Shown here in pieces: positions 1-10,492 of a stretch of DNA of 64,000 nt. Position 1 is the stretch's first letter. Every line of letters begins with the position of its first letter. The position numbers and the translations under genes are program-made. The stretch spans positions 1-64,000 of the forward strand of contig JAEOAD010002859.1 in the NCBI GenBank assembly GCA_036365145.1, read 5' to 3'. The notes under the pieces are model-generated. The model saw nothing but the letters and a program-made list of their open reading frames with translations, did not search any database and was not told the DNA's origin. Source of the DNA: Orientallactaga sibirica (Eukaryota; Chordata; Mammalia; Rodentia; Dipodidae).

Positions 1-1001
1 TTTCCTCCAAACCTGGAAAATCTCACTTTCCACAGGCATCCCATATAACCCGGGGCCAAGCCATCGTGGAAAGATATCATCAAACTCTCAAATCTCAATT
101 ACAAAAACAAAAGGGGGAATCTCTACCCCCACATGACCAACTAAAAAAGGCATTATTAACCCTAAATATTTTAAATTTTTCTAAAGAAGATAGACACTTG
201 TCCCCTTTTCAAAAACATTGGACCTCAGCTGTCACCTACAGCTCCATCTGGGTCAAATGGAGGGACCCATTAACTGGGGCCTGGAGGGGACCAGACCCCC
301 TCCTCACAGCAGGGAGAGGATTTGGATGTGTCTTTCCTCAAGAGGAAAAAAGACCTATTTGGGTACCGGCAAGAGACTTAAAATATTTACCCCAACAAGG
401 GGATGATAATAATCAATTTTCCAGGGAGTGTCACACCCTGAGAACTATGCCTCTGTTTCTTCCCAGGAACAACTGAAGGTGTGGATGCTACTAGACCTGA
501 ATGAAGCCAGAAAAGCTCCAGAAAGATTTACAGAAGAGGAGTCGGGACTCCTAAGACAACCTGCTGTAGACGAGCTTACATGGCTTTTTATTCCACCTTC
601 TCCCTCCCCTTGGACCCCTCCTTCTTCTTGCTCTTTACCCTACCTTCTCCCTCCCCCTGAACCCCTCCTTCTCCCTTATCCTCACTCTTGGGCCCTGTGT
701 AATTAATAAGATTACACAATTCATTCACCAACAGCTTGAGGCAATTAAACTTCATCAGGCCAAGGCACCACAGGTTTGCGACTCAAAGACAATGGCTTTT
801 CCACTTACTGGCTATCCACCTAACATCCCTCCCCCGCCCTCCATCGAACCAATGATGGGGAAGCTCTCAGACAGGCTGAGACAACCTAAGACAGGGCGTG
901 GAGTGGTCAACGGGCTAGAGGCATAGTGCCCAGAGACGGGTAAGGTTCCCAGAGGGGGGAACAACCTAGGACAGGGACTATGCCATCCACCGTTCTTACA
1001 A
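1..1001 (+). mobile_element. 3' part of a class II ERV (integrase C-terminus to just before the PPT)
   Basis: This is the same family as the provirus at 43,851-50,678 and is nearly identical to the reverse complement of about 44,310-45,310. It begins inside the integrase core, and its upstream part lies outside the window. A pol frame stays open from 66 to 476. Noncoding pre-LTR sequence follows, with TC-rich stretches at 590-680. At 1,001 it stops, just before the place where the right copy has its polypurine tract and LTR, and joins palindrome-arm sequence directly. The 3' LTR is therefore missing. Confidence 0.9.
66..476 (+). pseudogene. pol: ERV pol fragment, integrase C-terminal part
   Basis: The first residues (MERYHQTLK) follow the catalytic glutamate of the retroviral DDE core. 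The frame then continues through the basic C-terminal domain (about residues 55-105, with the WRDPLTG and VWVPARDLK-like segments typical of class II integrases) and ends at 476. The ATG is internal to pol and is not a start codon. The A-run at about 144-149 is one base longer than in the right-arm copy, where the frame breaks. The fragment lacks its upstream pol in this window and cannot act as an enzyme alone. Confidence 0.85.
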
Positions 1002-1440
1002 GGGACACTGTTTTCTGAGAGGAGTGGGACCTGCAGCAGGGAAGAGCAGAATACCACATAAGAGAACCCACCTAACTGTGGGCAGCACCATCACAAGCAC
1101 TCTACCAACTGAGCCACATCCCAAACCTGTTAAAGCAAGGATGATTATGTACAGATTATACTGTCAAATCATACATGCTCAAAGCATGCACTGTTCCTCC
1201 CTGGCACTCTTCTCTTACTTAGGTTCTTTCCCTCAATCCTCCACCCTCTCTGGCAGGCCTGTGAACAGTCCTGCACCAACACTGCACTCTGCAGGCTGCC
1301 TCTCATGGCTCCTATGAAAATATGCATGCATGATACCTGCTACTGTGGTGGTAAATAAAAATTATTGTACACATATTGGAACTTCAAATACATTCTTCAG
1401 CATTAGTTGTGTCCATTGTTTTCAGTAAAATCTGAAACCA
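1002..1440. other. Arm edge sequence with an ID-like SINE remnant
   Basis: Arm sequence matching about 58,970-59,395. The left arm lacks about 13 bases ('ctgtggctagcaa') close to the ERV junction. A short minus-strand ID-like segment (tRNA-like 'ctctaccaactgagccacatccc') sits at 1,098-1,130, with its partner at about 59,230-59,270. No gene seen. Confidence 0.6.
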
Positions 1441-1845
1441 GGGGTGGAGCAATGGCTTAGCAGTTAAGGCACTTGTCTGAAAAGTCAAAGGACCCAGGTT
1501 CAATTCCACAGAACCCATGGAAGCCAGATGCACAAGGCGGCACATGTATCTGGAGTTCATTTGCAGTGGTTGGGGACCCTGGCATACCAATATTCTGTCT
1601 CTCCTCTCTCTCTCCTCCCTCTCAAATAAATTTTAAAACTAAAAAAACTGAACCCATTTTTAGAAAAACAAAGACAAAAGAAAAATAGAAAAATGGTCAT
1701 GAATGTTGGCACATGGCTTTAATTCCAGCAATTGGAAGGCTAAAATAGGAGATCATTGTGAGTTCAAGGCTGGCCTGAAACTACATAGTAAATTTTAAGC
1801 CAGCCTGGGCTAGACCAAGACTCTACGTTGAAAATAAACATAAAT
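1440..1845 (+). repeat. DIP-type SINE followed by a B1-like SINE
   Basis: At 1,440-1,640 there is a tRNA-derived head with a 'ggttcaattcc' B-box, the 'ccagatgcacaaggcggc' core, a TC-rich region and an AAATAAA tail. At 1,692-1,845 there is a B1-like element ('ggcacatggctttaattccagcaattgg'). The matching elements on the right lie at about 58,490-58,920 in reverse orientation. Confidence 0.8.
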
Positions 1846-2119
1846 GAGTAAATAAATAAATAAATAAATTGTTGGCAAGGATGTGGAGAAATTGTACATT
1901 TGTACAGTTCCTGTTTGGGAAGCTGAAAAAAGCTCAAGAGATAGATGGTTGTGATGCTTACGTATTTCAAGCCCCAGAAGTTTACTTTTTTAAAATGATT
2001 TAAAGGATAAGTTTGATATTATGTTTTTTAACATACTGACATAAACTAAAGTACATATTAACTATTCTAAACATTACATTCAATGACTAGCCACCATCAT
2101 GTATAAGAATATATGTAAT

Positions 2120-2665
2120 GGGGCTGGAGAGATGGCTTCCAATTAAGGTGCTTTCCTGTGAAGCCTAAGGACCCAGGTTCATTTCCCCTAATACCCACAT
2201 AAGCCAGATACACAAGGTGGCTGTTTTAGTCAGGTTTGCATTGCTGGCAGAAAGCACCTGAGCAAGAACAGCTTGTAGGAAAAAAAACACTTTATTTGGG
2301 ATTACAAACTCAAGGGGAAGCTCCATGATGGCAGGAAAAAAATGACAGCATGAGGAAAGATGGACAACACCTACTGACCAACATCAGATGGACAACAGCA
2401 ACAGGAGAGTGTGCCAAGCACTGGCAAGGAGAAAGTGGCTTTAATACCCATAAGCCTATCCCCAACAATACACTGCCTCCAGGGGCTTTAATTTCCAAAT
2501 CTCCACCAGCTGGGAACCTAGCAGTCTGAACACCTAAGTTTATGAGGGACACCTGAATCAAACACCCCAGAGGTGCATGCATCTGGAGGCATTCATTTGC
2601 AGTGACTACAGACCCTGGTGTGCCCATTCTCACTCTCATAAATAAATAAATAAATAAAATTTTTT
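2120..2665. repeat. DIP-type SINE split by an ORR1/MaLR-type solo LTR
   Basis: The SINE starts at 2,120, is interrupted at about 2,222-2,566 by a minus-strand LTR, and resumes to about 2,665. The LTR reads on the minus strand from 'ggtttgattcaggtgtcc' to 'cctgactaaaaca'. The same nested arrangement occurs at 57,680-58,230 on the right, so it predates the inverted duplication. Confidence 0.8.
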
Positions 2666-2679
2666 TTAAATATATGTAT

Positions 2680-3090
2680 TGGGGCTGGAGAGATGGTTCA
2701 GTGGTAAAGGCACTTGCCTGCAAAGCCCAACAAGCCAGGTTCAATTCCCTGTACCCATATAAAGACAGATGCACAAAAGAGCACATGCATCTGGAGTTCA
2801 TCTGCAGTGGCTACAGGCCCTGGCATGGCCATTCCCTTTCTCTCTCCTTGTAAATAAATATTTTTATAAAAATAAAGAGTATATGTGAGAGAGAGATGAG
2901 CATCATTGTGCACACCTGTAATTCCCATAGAGGAGGCTGAGGCAGGAACATCCTGAGTTGGAGCCAGCCAGTGATACATAATGCGACCTCACCTCTAAGT
3001 AAAAATAAAAAGAGCTGATGGTGTAGCTCAGTGCAAAAAAGAACTTGCTTAGCACACACTAGACCCTGGGTTTGATAGCCAGGAACAGAG
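2680..3090 (+). repeat. DIP-type SINE, then a B1-like and an ID-like segment
   Basis: A DIP-type element lies at 2,680-2,865 with head, core and AAATAAAT tail. A diverged B1-like element lies at about 2,894-3,010 ('cacctgtaattcccatagaggaggctgaggcagg'). An ID-like head follows at 3,013-3,090 ('gtgtagctcagtgc'). The right counterpart is about 57,250-57,667. Confidence 0.7.
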
Positions 3091-4379
3091 GATAAGCACT
3101 GACAGTTACTCCAATTTAGCTCCAAATAAGAGTAAAAATGCTTTGCCTTCTGGAGAGAGAGTGCATGGAGGCCAGCAGCACAAGGCTTGATGTGTACACA
3201 GAACATGAAGTGTTCTGACATTATTACTCCCTGCACACGGGGCTCAGCTGTGAGGGAGACCAAAGGTGTGCACCAAGCGCTGCAGGCAAGAAAGACAAGG
3301 GAATAGTCTCCTCCTCTCCTTAGTCCTGGGCAATGTCCTGTAAAAATATACACATCTCCATAGCACAGCCAAACTATCATTGCTTCAACTTCTGCAGAGA
3401 TGTGAGCAAATATTTATTCACCCCAAATAAGGTGCCAATGGCAGACCAAAGAAATAATGTCATTCAAGTCCAGCCCAGTGAGCCAGTGAGTATATTGGGG
3501 TTATTTAGAGGAATATGGATGAGGGGATATTTACAGGCACATGGATGACTGGAAAGTACCTGCATTGGTAAAAGTTCCACCTCCCATGGGTGACAAGTCA
3601 TGAAAGCTGTATCCCTGGAGATGCTTGTAAAATGTGAAGGGGGCTTGACCATTTGGAATGTCTCCTCTTCCCAGAAATTGTTACTGTTTATTTAACCTTA
3701 TGGAGGGAGCTTGTGAAGCTTGTGAATTTTAGGGGCTTTCTGAGATTTTCAGGTTTTTTCCACTTCCTGAGCATGGCTTCTCTAACTTCCTGAGTCTCAC
3801 AGAGATTCCTGTATGGTGGGGAGGAGCACTCTGAAGTGCTGTTTTGGGGTACACATAGCCATTATACCCATGAATTCATAGCAGGTTAAATTTCCTGCAA
3901 ACATTAAGCCTGCCAATACATCACCTTCATGGGGGAAGGATACATGTGACTCCACACCTCTAGAGAAGCTAATTGCACCTAATGATTGCTGGGAAAGGGG
4001 AGTCATGTTCATCAGTTGTGTACCTACTGGTAAGTTGCCCATCCTGTTATATCACCATGATCATGCAAGAAACCCTAATTTAACTCAATGGGGTTAAAAA
4101 AAAAAAAAATGGAATGAGGAATACCTGCAACCCCACTGAGGAGCGTCCCTAATGGAGTGGGAGCAGGGATGAGGGAAAAAAGGGTACCAATACATGATTT
4201 ATCTATACAAAACATGTTGTTAATAATAATAATAAACATTTTTTTAAAAGGAACAAAAGTAAGATGGGGAGTCATAGGAATGAAGAAATGTGTTAGTGAG
4301 AGGTGGAGACTGGTAAGACAGTGGATTTCTAGGCATAAGATCAAAATATGTTATATATGTATTAAAATACCAAAATGCA
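3091..4379. other. Arm sequence without a recognisable gene
   Basis: Paired with about 56,015-57,240. The minus strand has an 81-codon open frame at 3,797-4,042 that is also open on the right (56,349-56,594), with about ten differences. Its wording looks like a common rodent interspersed repeat rather than a gene. An A-run lies at 4,095-4,108. Confidence 0.5.
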
Positions 4380-4542
4380 GGCTAGAGGGATAGCCTAGTG
4401 GTTAAGGCATTTGCCCACAAAGCCAAAGGATCCAGATTCGATTCCCCAGGACCCACATAAGCTAGATGCACAAGGTGGTGCATGCATCTGGAGTTCGTTT
4501 GCATAGCTGAAAGCCCTGGTCACCCATTCTCCCTCCCTCCAG

Positions 4543-4575
<33 letters not shown>

Positions 4576-4615
4576 CCTATATCTCTCTCAAATAAATAAA
4601 TAATAAAATATTTAT
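4380..4615 (+). repeat. DIP-type SINE with TC repeat
   Basis: Head 'ggctagagggatagcctagtgg', 'agatgcacaaggtggtgcatgc' core, a (TC)n block at 4,542-4,572 and an AAATAAATAA tail. The right counterpart is at about 55,770-56,010 in reverse orientation. Confidence 0.85.
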
Positions 4616-5245
4616 AAGAAAAATATCAAAATGGAAAAAATAGTGAAAAAAACAGTTGAAGAGGATGGTTTCATGAAAGAAAATGAGAAGTGTCCAAATG
4701 GCCAGAAGAGATGAGAAAAACTGCCTGCAAAGAGGGATGTGCACTCACGAGCCTGTGCAGTTTCTATGAAGCCCTACTCAGGCTCTGCTGCCCTGGCCTT
4801 GCCCTCCATACACTCCTTGTTCTCTGTGTGGTTTTTCTTTGTTTGATTTTGAAATAGGGTCTCCCATAACCCAGGCTGGACTCAAAGTGACCTGGAGTGA
4901 TGGCACATACCTGTGAACTCAGTACTTGGCAGGTGGAGGCATGAGATAAAATGTTCAACATATGTACTGAGTTTACAGGCATGTGCCACCAAGCCAGGTT
5001 CACTGCACTCACTTCTTTGTCTGCATTCCCTCTAGATCACCTTATCCACACCCAGGGTCTCAAAAGACAGTAACATGTTGAAGTCTCTGAAACATATATG
5101 CTAGCTCTGCACTTTCCACTGGATGGCAGGTTTGAACATGTATGTGCTCATGAGGCACCTCTGAGGGTAACTGAAACAGGGCAGTTGTTAACACTTGTCC
5201 CCTTGACAGATCACTTGCCTGGTTTGTGCAAGGCCCTGTGTTTGA

Positions 5246-5246
<1 letters not shown>

Positions 5247-5293
<47 letters not shown>
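5247..5293. repeat. (CA)n microsatellite
   Basis: Uninterrupted CA dinucleotides. The right arm has the complementary (GT)n at about 55,114-55,161. Confidence 0.97.
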
Positions 5294-5296
<3 letters not shown>

Positions 5297-5501
5297 ATCC
5301 CCATCTGTTCCCCATGCATTCTCTATTTCATGCAATGGTCCCCCCTCCTCTTTACTATAACCATGTCCAGACAACCTGAGTTATTATTATGAAGCACCAT
5401 CTTAGCTCCCTTATCAGTTTGGCACATGCTTCTCAGTAGCCTTGTTCACACTCACTATTCACACACATTTTGCTAGTTCAGCCATTGAAATGGTGTATCC
5501 A

Positions 5502-5594
5502 GGCTGGAGGTGTGGCTCAGTGGTGGATTCATTGTTTACCTGGGATGTGTGAAGCTCTGGATTCATGAACAAGTTCCCAGAAAAAAAAAAAAAG
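5502..5594 (+). repeat. ID-like SINE
   Basis: A tRNA-derived head 'ggtgtggctcagtggtgg', a degraded B-box and an A-rich tail (5,580-5,593). The right counterpart is at about 54,820-54,915. Confidence 0.7.
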
Positions 5595-5779
5595 TAATTC
5601 CTGAGTTAACCATACTACATAGCTGATTGAATGTATAGAAAGTCTGTGGTAGTAGAAAGCTGTCTGTTACAGGTTTATAACCTAATTTTGTTGGGTGACC
5701 TTCAGTCCCATAAATAGTACTTATAGTCTACCTCACCACTTGATCTAACATTGCCATTACTATCAGGTAAAATTCTTAT

Positions 5780-6250
5780 TGGAATGTTCAAACAAACATC
5801 TTAGTTTCCACCAACCCATAGGCTAAGGATGGCATCACAAAACACCTGAGGCCTCTAGCAGAGACTTCTCTGCTTTGAAAACTCCTCCTTGATGTTTCCA
5901 TGAATGTACTTAAAATGCCTAGATTTATAACTTTTTCATTCTATTACCATAAATATTCCATGAGTCAGGTAAGGGGGCCCACATTTTTACTCCCAGTACA
6001 AAAAGAGGCTAAAGTAGGAGGATCACTGTGAGTTTAAGGCTATCTTGGTTGACAGATTGAGTTCCAGGTCAGCCAGGCTAGAGTGAGACCAGGCTTAAGA
6101 AATGAAACCAAAAATTCTGAAACTTTTACCATGTTGAAACATCATATTTGATGTAACCTAGACCTGTTCCCAGGCCATCAGCTCTCAGATTTGTCTCAGA
6201 ATAAAGTATTCATTATGCACTTGAGGTAAGAACTGGGGTTTGACATCCCA
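5780..6250 (+). repeat. Probable old LTR copy with an embedded B1-like piece
   Basis: It shares an ordered string of motifs with 10,980-11,280: 'ttccaccaaccca' near the start, 'cctgttcccaggccat' versus 'gtgttcctgggccatgg', and 'cttgaggtaagaactg' versus 'tttgaggtgagagctg'. An AATAAA lies near the end (6,202). The layout suggests two copies of one LTR family, but I cannot name it. A B1-like fragment occupies about 5,965-6,105. On the right the counterpart (about 53,690-54,640) is interrupted by a solo LTR. Confidence 0.45.
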
Positions 6251-6296
6251 ACACCACAATATAAAAAAAAAATGAAAATGAAAAAATCAGCTCCAG

Positions 6297-6472
6297 AGCC
6301 GGGTGTGGTGGCACACACCTTTAATCCCAGCACTTGGGAGGCAGAGGTAGGGGATTGCCATGAGTTTGAGGGCTCCCTGAGACTACATAGTCAATTCCAG
6401 GTCAACCTGGACCAGAGTGAAACCCTACCTCAAAAAAAAACAAAAAAACAAAACAACAACAACAACAATAAC
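6297..6472 (+). mobile_element. B1 SINE, left arm only, with 14 bp target duplication
   Basis: A well-preserved B1 ('gccgggtgtggtggcacacacctttaatcccagcac') with an A-rich tail containing CAA repeats. It is flanked by 'aaaatcagctccag' at 6,283-6,296 and again at 6,473-6,486. The corresponding right-arm site (near 53,630-53,660) lacks the element, so it inserted after the duplication or was removed from the right arm by gene conversion. Confidence 0.9.
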
Positions 6473-6486
6473 AAAATCAGCTCCAG

Positions 6487-8120
6487 TTCTCCCCTGAGAG
6501 TTTCAGGTTCTTTCACATGTCCATACCACTGCACTTGACATTCTCATCACCCTACTGACAATTTGAGTCAGATAGACTTACTTTTGAAAATGACATGCAA
6601 ACTGCAGGGTGCTCAGCAACATCCCTGTACCCACCCACAAGGTCAGGTGCAGCATTGTATGCTCCACCCTCAATTAAATAATAAAAAAATGACCCCTGAC
6701 ATCACAAAATATCATTGAATGGTTAAAACAAACTCATTCCTCCTGAGATCAACACCAGCAACACAGTCTGTACCATTTTTCTGGTATTACCAGACCAGTT
6801 CAGGGAGAAGCACAGGGGCAACGTGGAAATTGGAGACATGTTGTGAATTTGGTTTAATTCTGTCAGGGAAGGAGCTGAACAACTGCAAGTGGCCACCAAG
6901 TGAACAACTGAAAGACAGGTCCGAGCCTCAATGTGAAGAAACAGGCAAGAAAACACAGGTGAGAGTGGAGAAGAATATGAGGGCTCAGAGTGGGTTGGAC
7001 TACTCACTTTCTCACATCATACGGATAACAGTAATAAGGGGAAAATAGAGACATGTTTTAGATAAACTTTTGATTTAAACAGAGATTCAGAGGAATGGCT
7101 TTGGTGTATATGAAACCCTCACTACATGGAGAGAAGAGTCCATAGGTCCACAAGGAGACATAGAGAACCATTAACACCTTAAATCTCAGAGTCATGACTA
7201 ATTACTTGACCAAAAAAAAATGAAATGATTGCCTTTCTTTCCCCTCCTATATTTACTGTTAGCTATAGATGAAATATAAGATATCTCTAAGAATCCTTTC
7301 TTATCCCAAATTTCCAGCTCTCTCAATACAGCACAGATTTAAGGTTGAATTCCTGTCTTTGCTCACTTGCCTCTGAAAGTACAAGTATCAAGGACTGAAT
7401 TCTGGTTTCAGAAACACACAGTGACTGGTACAGATGACAGTTGTGGGAAGAAAAGTCAGGATATTGTGAAGTCACCAGTCAGTGGGGTGAGAGGGAAATG
7501 ATGGAACACAGACTTCATACACAAAGCCAATGTCTCATGCATTAGACCCTCAAGAGATAGATGCATCAGAGCCCTGAGCATTGTCCCTGCTTCCCAGGCA
7601 GTGTGAGCTTGGCTCCCTGCTTCTCCACCTGGTTACTCCTTCCTCCCCATCACCATGATGACCAGACACAGTTCTGAGAACCAACCCAGCACCAATTTCC
7701 AGAATGGGGAAGGTGGGTTGAGAATGGTCACTCATCCTGCACAAGGCATGTGCCTCTCCTCCCTATAAGGAAGCCCACACCCACCTACTTCTATCCTGGT
7801 GGTCTGAATTCCACACACTCCATGTCCTAGTCTTGTCTTTGCAGATCCTATTGCTAACTCAGAGTGCCATCTCTCAGAGTATAAACCCAGGGCCCAGCTT
7901 CTCAGGATGTCCTCACTGTGAGAAATGGGGTGATGGGTTTGTTTATCTTTGGAGCTCTACCCACCGACTGTCTCCTTTCTCCTCTCCAGGGGCTGGATGC
8001 CACATCATACATATGATCTTCATGTAGGTCCTAGGGCACCCTGCCTTTGCCTCATATTTGGGCTGCATGATTCAGGCCACCATGTTTACTATATTACAGA
8101 AAACATCCTTGTTCAGGAGG
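6487..8120. other. Arm sequence; no established gene, one candidate exon
   Basis: Paired with about 51,990-53,630. It contains the candidate exon described separately at 7,553-7,738. Otherwise I see only short chance reading frames and no recognisable repeat of any length. Confidence 0.5.
7553..7738 (-). CDS. Candidate downstream exon or small ORF, unknown product (left copy)
   Basis: A 61-codon open frame (starting MSDHSQPTF, ending GSDASIS) on the minus strand. It lies downstream of, and on the same strand as, first exon 10,436-10,492. The ATG follows 'cttgtgcag|g', which could be a splice acceptor, though the pyrimidine tract is weak. The frame is identical in the right arm, and I saw no base difference between the arms across it. 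I recognise no domain. Identity between arms may reflect gene conversion rather than selection on a protein, and chance openness cannot be excluded at this length. Confidence 0.25.
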
Positions 8121-8515
8121 TTTGATATGTGCCATTTCAGGAAGGTCAGTACATCTCACACCCACATATCAAATGAAGGATCTAAGGAGATTGTTAAAGG
8201 TATTTCCTTGCAAACTTAACAGCTCCAGTTCAATTCCCCACCATCCACATAAAGGCACGTGCACACAGCATACCCACTCCAAGTCAATGAGAAGTGGAGG
8301 CAGGAGAACCCAGAAGCTTGCAGGCCAGCGAGAATGGTGCCCATGAAGCAGAAAAAAACAGACAGACAGCACACCCAGTAAAACAAGTGAAACCCTGTGT
8401 CAAGCAAAGTGGAAGTTGTCCTCAGAACTCCACATGTACTCTGGGGCATGCACATGCTAATTCACACAGAAGATACTTGAATCACATCACTTCTCTCTTT
8501 AATGGCATCTTCTAA
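8121..8515 (+). repeat. Possible B4-like or other tRNA-derived SINE remnant
   Basis: A tRNA-like 'gcaaacttaacagctccagttcaattcccc' segment is followed by a 'ccacataaaggcacgtgcacac' middle and an end resembling 'actctggggcatgcacatgc'. Family assignment is uncertain. The counterpart is about 51,600-51,990. Confidence 0.4.
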
Positions 8516-9120
8516 ATTCCTATATACACACTAAGTAGTATCACATTAACCAACCAATCTGAAGATCTCATCCAAATAACAGGTAGTCATCTCTGTTCCT
8601 GGAATACTCTGAGCTTCCTTTCCATTCAGTAACTAACCTAGTCTTCCATTCATGAAGTGTCAGGATTTTCCTGACACCAGCCTGCCCCTCCCAAACTGTC
8701 ATTTCTTCACAGGTCTAGTGACTCTCTAACAATCTCTACCTGCCTATCACCATGGTGCCTTAGGTAAACACCTTCTCCCAAATTACAGTGAGCTTATTGA
8801 ACTTAGGACATTCTCAGTTTAATTAATCACACTCAGTAGTGTTGGATATTTGTTTCTCACACCCCAAAGGCTTTTAAAATTTTGTGTTAAGGCCAGAGGC
8901 TAGTAAAGCCAAGACCTCACTTATTCTCCTTCCTGCTTTTCCTTCTAGTATTTAGTACCTAACACTGTTGGTTTTCACTTTCTGTCCATATACACAGGAA
9001 AATGAAGGCAATGTCTGTAAGCACACCACACTGAGGTTAGAAACTCGGCATGGAGAGGTGAAGACACTTGTGGGTGGCACGCTGGCTTTGGTCTGAAGCC
9101 GTGCCTATTATCACCAGGGA
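8516..9120. other. Arm sequence, nothing recognised
   Basis: Paired with about 50,990-51,600. AT-rich, with no open frame or repeat that I can identify. Confidence 0.5.
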
Positions 9121-9178
9121 TCCTCACAGTGCCACCAGGGAGTCCATGTGACCCCTCTACTTGGCCTGACTCCCCTAC

Positions 9179-9237
9179 CTGATGCAGAGAGGTCTGACTT
9201 GCAAGCAGATCACCATCGTTACCTCCTCCACCACCAT
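9179..9237 (-). pseudogene. Decayed tandem copy of the palindrome gene's first exon (left)
   Basis: On the minus strand an ATG is followed by 19 codons and two bases, then a GTAGG donor. The start (MVVEEVTM) and the upstream sequence ('ttgtaaacttaaaggcaggga' and 'agcagagttcattttcc') align with the leader and exon of the CpG-rich copy at 10,436-10,570. CpG sites have mostly decayed. The region matching the CRE is changed to TGACATCA at about 9,351-9,358. It is a diverged duplicate of the same promoter/exon unit, and I infer it is inactive. Confidence 0.55.
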
Positions 9238-9449
9238 CTCACCAGACAGAGGATCAGGAAAATGAACTCTGCTGCTACCTCTTCACCATTTGCTCCTCCC
9301 TGCCTTTAAGTTTACAATTTCCCCAGTGCTCTGGTAGCAGTGCAGCAGTGTGACATCATGGGCTGTTCCACTTGCCTGGGTATGGGGGAAGGGCAGAGCC
9401 ATCCACCATTCCTGACAGGAGGGCGGCTTGCAGAGGGGAGTGGGATGCA

Positions 9450-9560
9450 GCTGTACTGAAGCAGGGACTTTGCAGCTCACAGGGATCTTTCCTCCCACCT
9501 ACCCATAGAGCAGATGCAGGACTCCTGGGGCCTGAGGAGCCTCCTCATGGGAAAAGGGAC
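9450..9560. repeat. Low-copy tandem unit 'gcagctgtactgaagcagggactttgcag'
   Basis: This unit occurs again at about 10,855-10,965, 11,285-11,380 and 11,385-11,460. Each copy includes 'agcaggga/gaagctttgcag' and 'agagcagatgcaggg'. The copies mark tandem duplication of the promoter-bearing segment. In the right arm the first copy is the place where the ERV inserted. Confidence 0.7.
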
Positions 9561-9659
9561 TCCTGGCCAGAAGATTCCACAGGCCCACTGTGTGTGCCTG
9601 ACAACACTATGGTCAACCCACAGGGACTGACTGCACTCAGGCCTGGGTTCTGCAGCCCT

Positions 9660-10130
9660 GCCCTGCTTCCCTTGCTCTTCCTTCCTTTCTTCCTCCCTTT
9701 CTTGTCTTCCATTTCCCCTCTTTTCTCCCCCTTCCTTCTTTCTCTCCCACTCTGCTCCTTCCTTCCTTTCCTCTCTCCCTGCTTCCTTGTTCCCCCTCCC
9801 TCCTCTCTCTCCTTCCTTCTTTCCATTCTTATTTCCCCCTTTTTTTCCTTCCTTCCTTTATTTCCTCCTCCCTTTCCCCTCTTTTTTCCTTTTCTTCTTT
9901 CCTTTCTTTTTACTTTTCCTTCCCATCTTCATTCCTTCTTTCTATTCTTCACCCTTTTCCCCCTTTTTCTACCTTCCTTCCCCTTTTTCTTTCTTCTTCC
10001 CATTTGTCTCCCTTTCTCCTTTTTTCCTCTTTCCTTTGCCCTTTTCCCCCCTCCCTGTCTCCCTTTCCTCTTTCCTTCCCTTCCTCCCTTTATCTCCCCT
10101 CTCCTTTCCTTTTTGCTCTTCTGTTTTGAG
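9660..10130. repeat. ~470 bp polypyrimidine tract (left)
   Basis: Almost pure C/T on the plus strand (CCTT, CTTT and CCCT runs). It yields long spurious open frames on both strands. The right counterpart at about 43,490-43,800 is purine-rich and shorter. A second, related tract lies at 11,585-11,945. Confidence 0.95.
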
Positions 10131-10215
10131 ACAGGCTCTATATAGTCCAGACTTTCCCTCAACCCTTGAAGCTCCTACCTCAGCCTCCCACTGAGTGGTA
10201 GTGCACTGCACCCAG
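10115..10215 (-). repeat. B1-related SINE fragment
   Basis: Antisense B1 ('gagacaggctctatatagtccagac ... ctcagcctcccactgagtgg'). The counterpart is at 43,390-43,480. Confidence 0.7.
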
Positions 10216-10239
10216 ATGTTTGGGGGAGGGGGCATGTTA

Positions 10240-10240
<1 letters not shown>

Positions 10241-10299
<59 letters not shown>
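10241..10299. repeat. (GT)n microsatellite
   Basis: Long GT run directly outside the CpG-rich region. The right arm has an interrupted CA/CG-containing run at about 43,307-43,360. Confidence 0.97.
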
Positions 10300-10300
<1 letters not shown>

Positions 10301-10435
10301 TTTGTGTGGATTTGGACTCATGTTCCAGGGCGGTGCGCTGGAGCTGGGTGTGGGCCTGGCCAGCCCTTTGCCTGGCTTTCTTGCAGCACCTCCCGGGGAG
10401 CCCCGTGACCCCTCAGCCCAGCGCGATCCTCCTAC

Positions 10436-10492
10436 CTGCTGCCGATCGCTCTCACTCGCCCCCAGACTCGCCATGGCCGCCTCCTCCGCCAT
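10436..10492 (-). CDS. First coding exon of an unrecognised gene (left arm copy)
   Basis: Minus-strand ATG at 10,492 followed by 19 codons (MAEEAAMASLGASESDRQQ), then an AGCAG|GTAGG splice donor with GT at 10,435-10,434. A second in-frame ATG lies six codons in. The exon sits in CpG-rich DNA, about 225 nt downstream of a TATAAA box and about 270 nt downstream of a CRE. The right-arm copy keeps the donor and the SESDRQQ end but has lost the first ATG through a 9-base difference. The intron starts in the reading frame (phase 0). I do not recognise the gene, and later exons are not identified with confidence. Transcription would run outward, away from the palindrome centre. Confidence 0.55.

Noticed and set aside
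1440..2870. tRNA-like sequences with A- and B-boxes as tRNA genes
   Set aside because: They are heads of DIP-type and ID SINEs with SINE bodies and A-rich tails, not folded tRNA genes.
3797..4042. An 81-codon frame conserved in both arms (partner 56,349-56,594)
   Set aside because: The wording resembles a common rodent interspersed repeat, and conservation between recent arms is expected without a gene.
9372..10145. A 257-codon open frame rich in F, L, P and S, with similar frames at 11,536-12,055 and 41,565-42,086
   Set aside because: They are translations of polypyrimidine/polypurine simple repeats. The frames change with repeat length between arms and show no domain.
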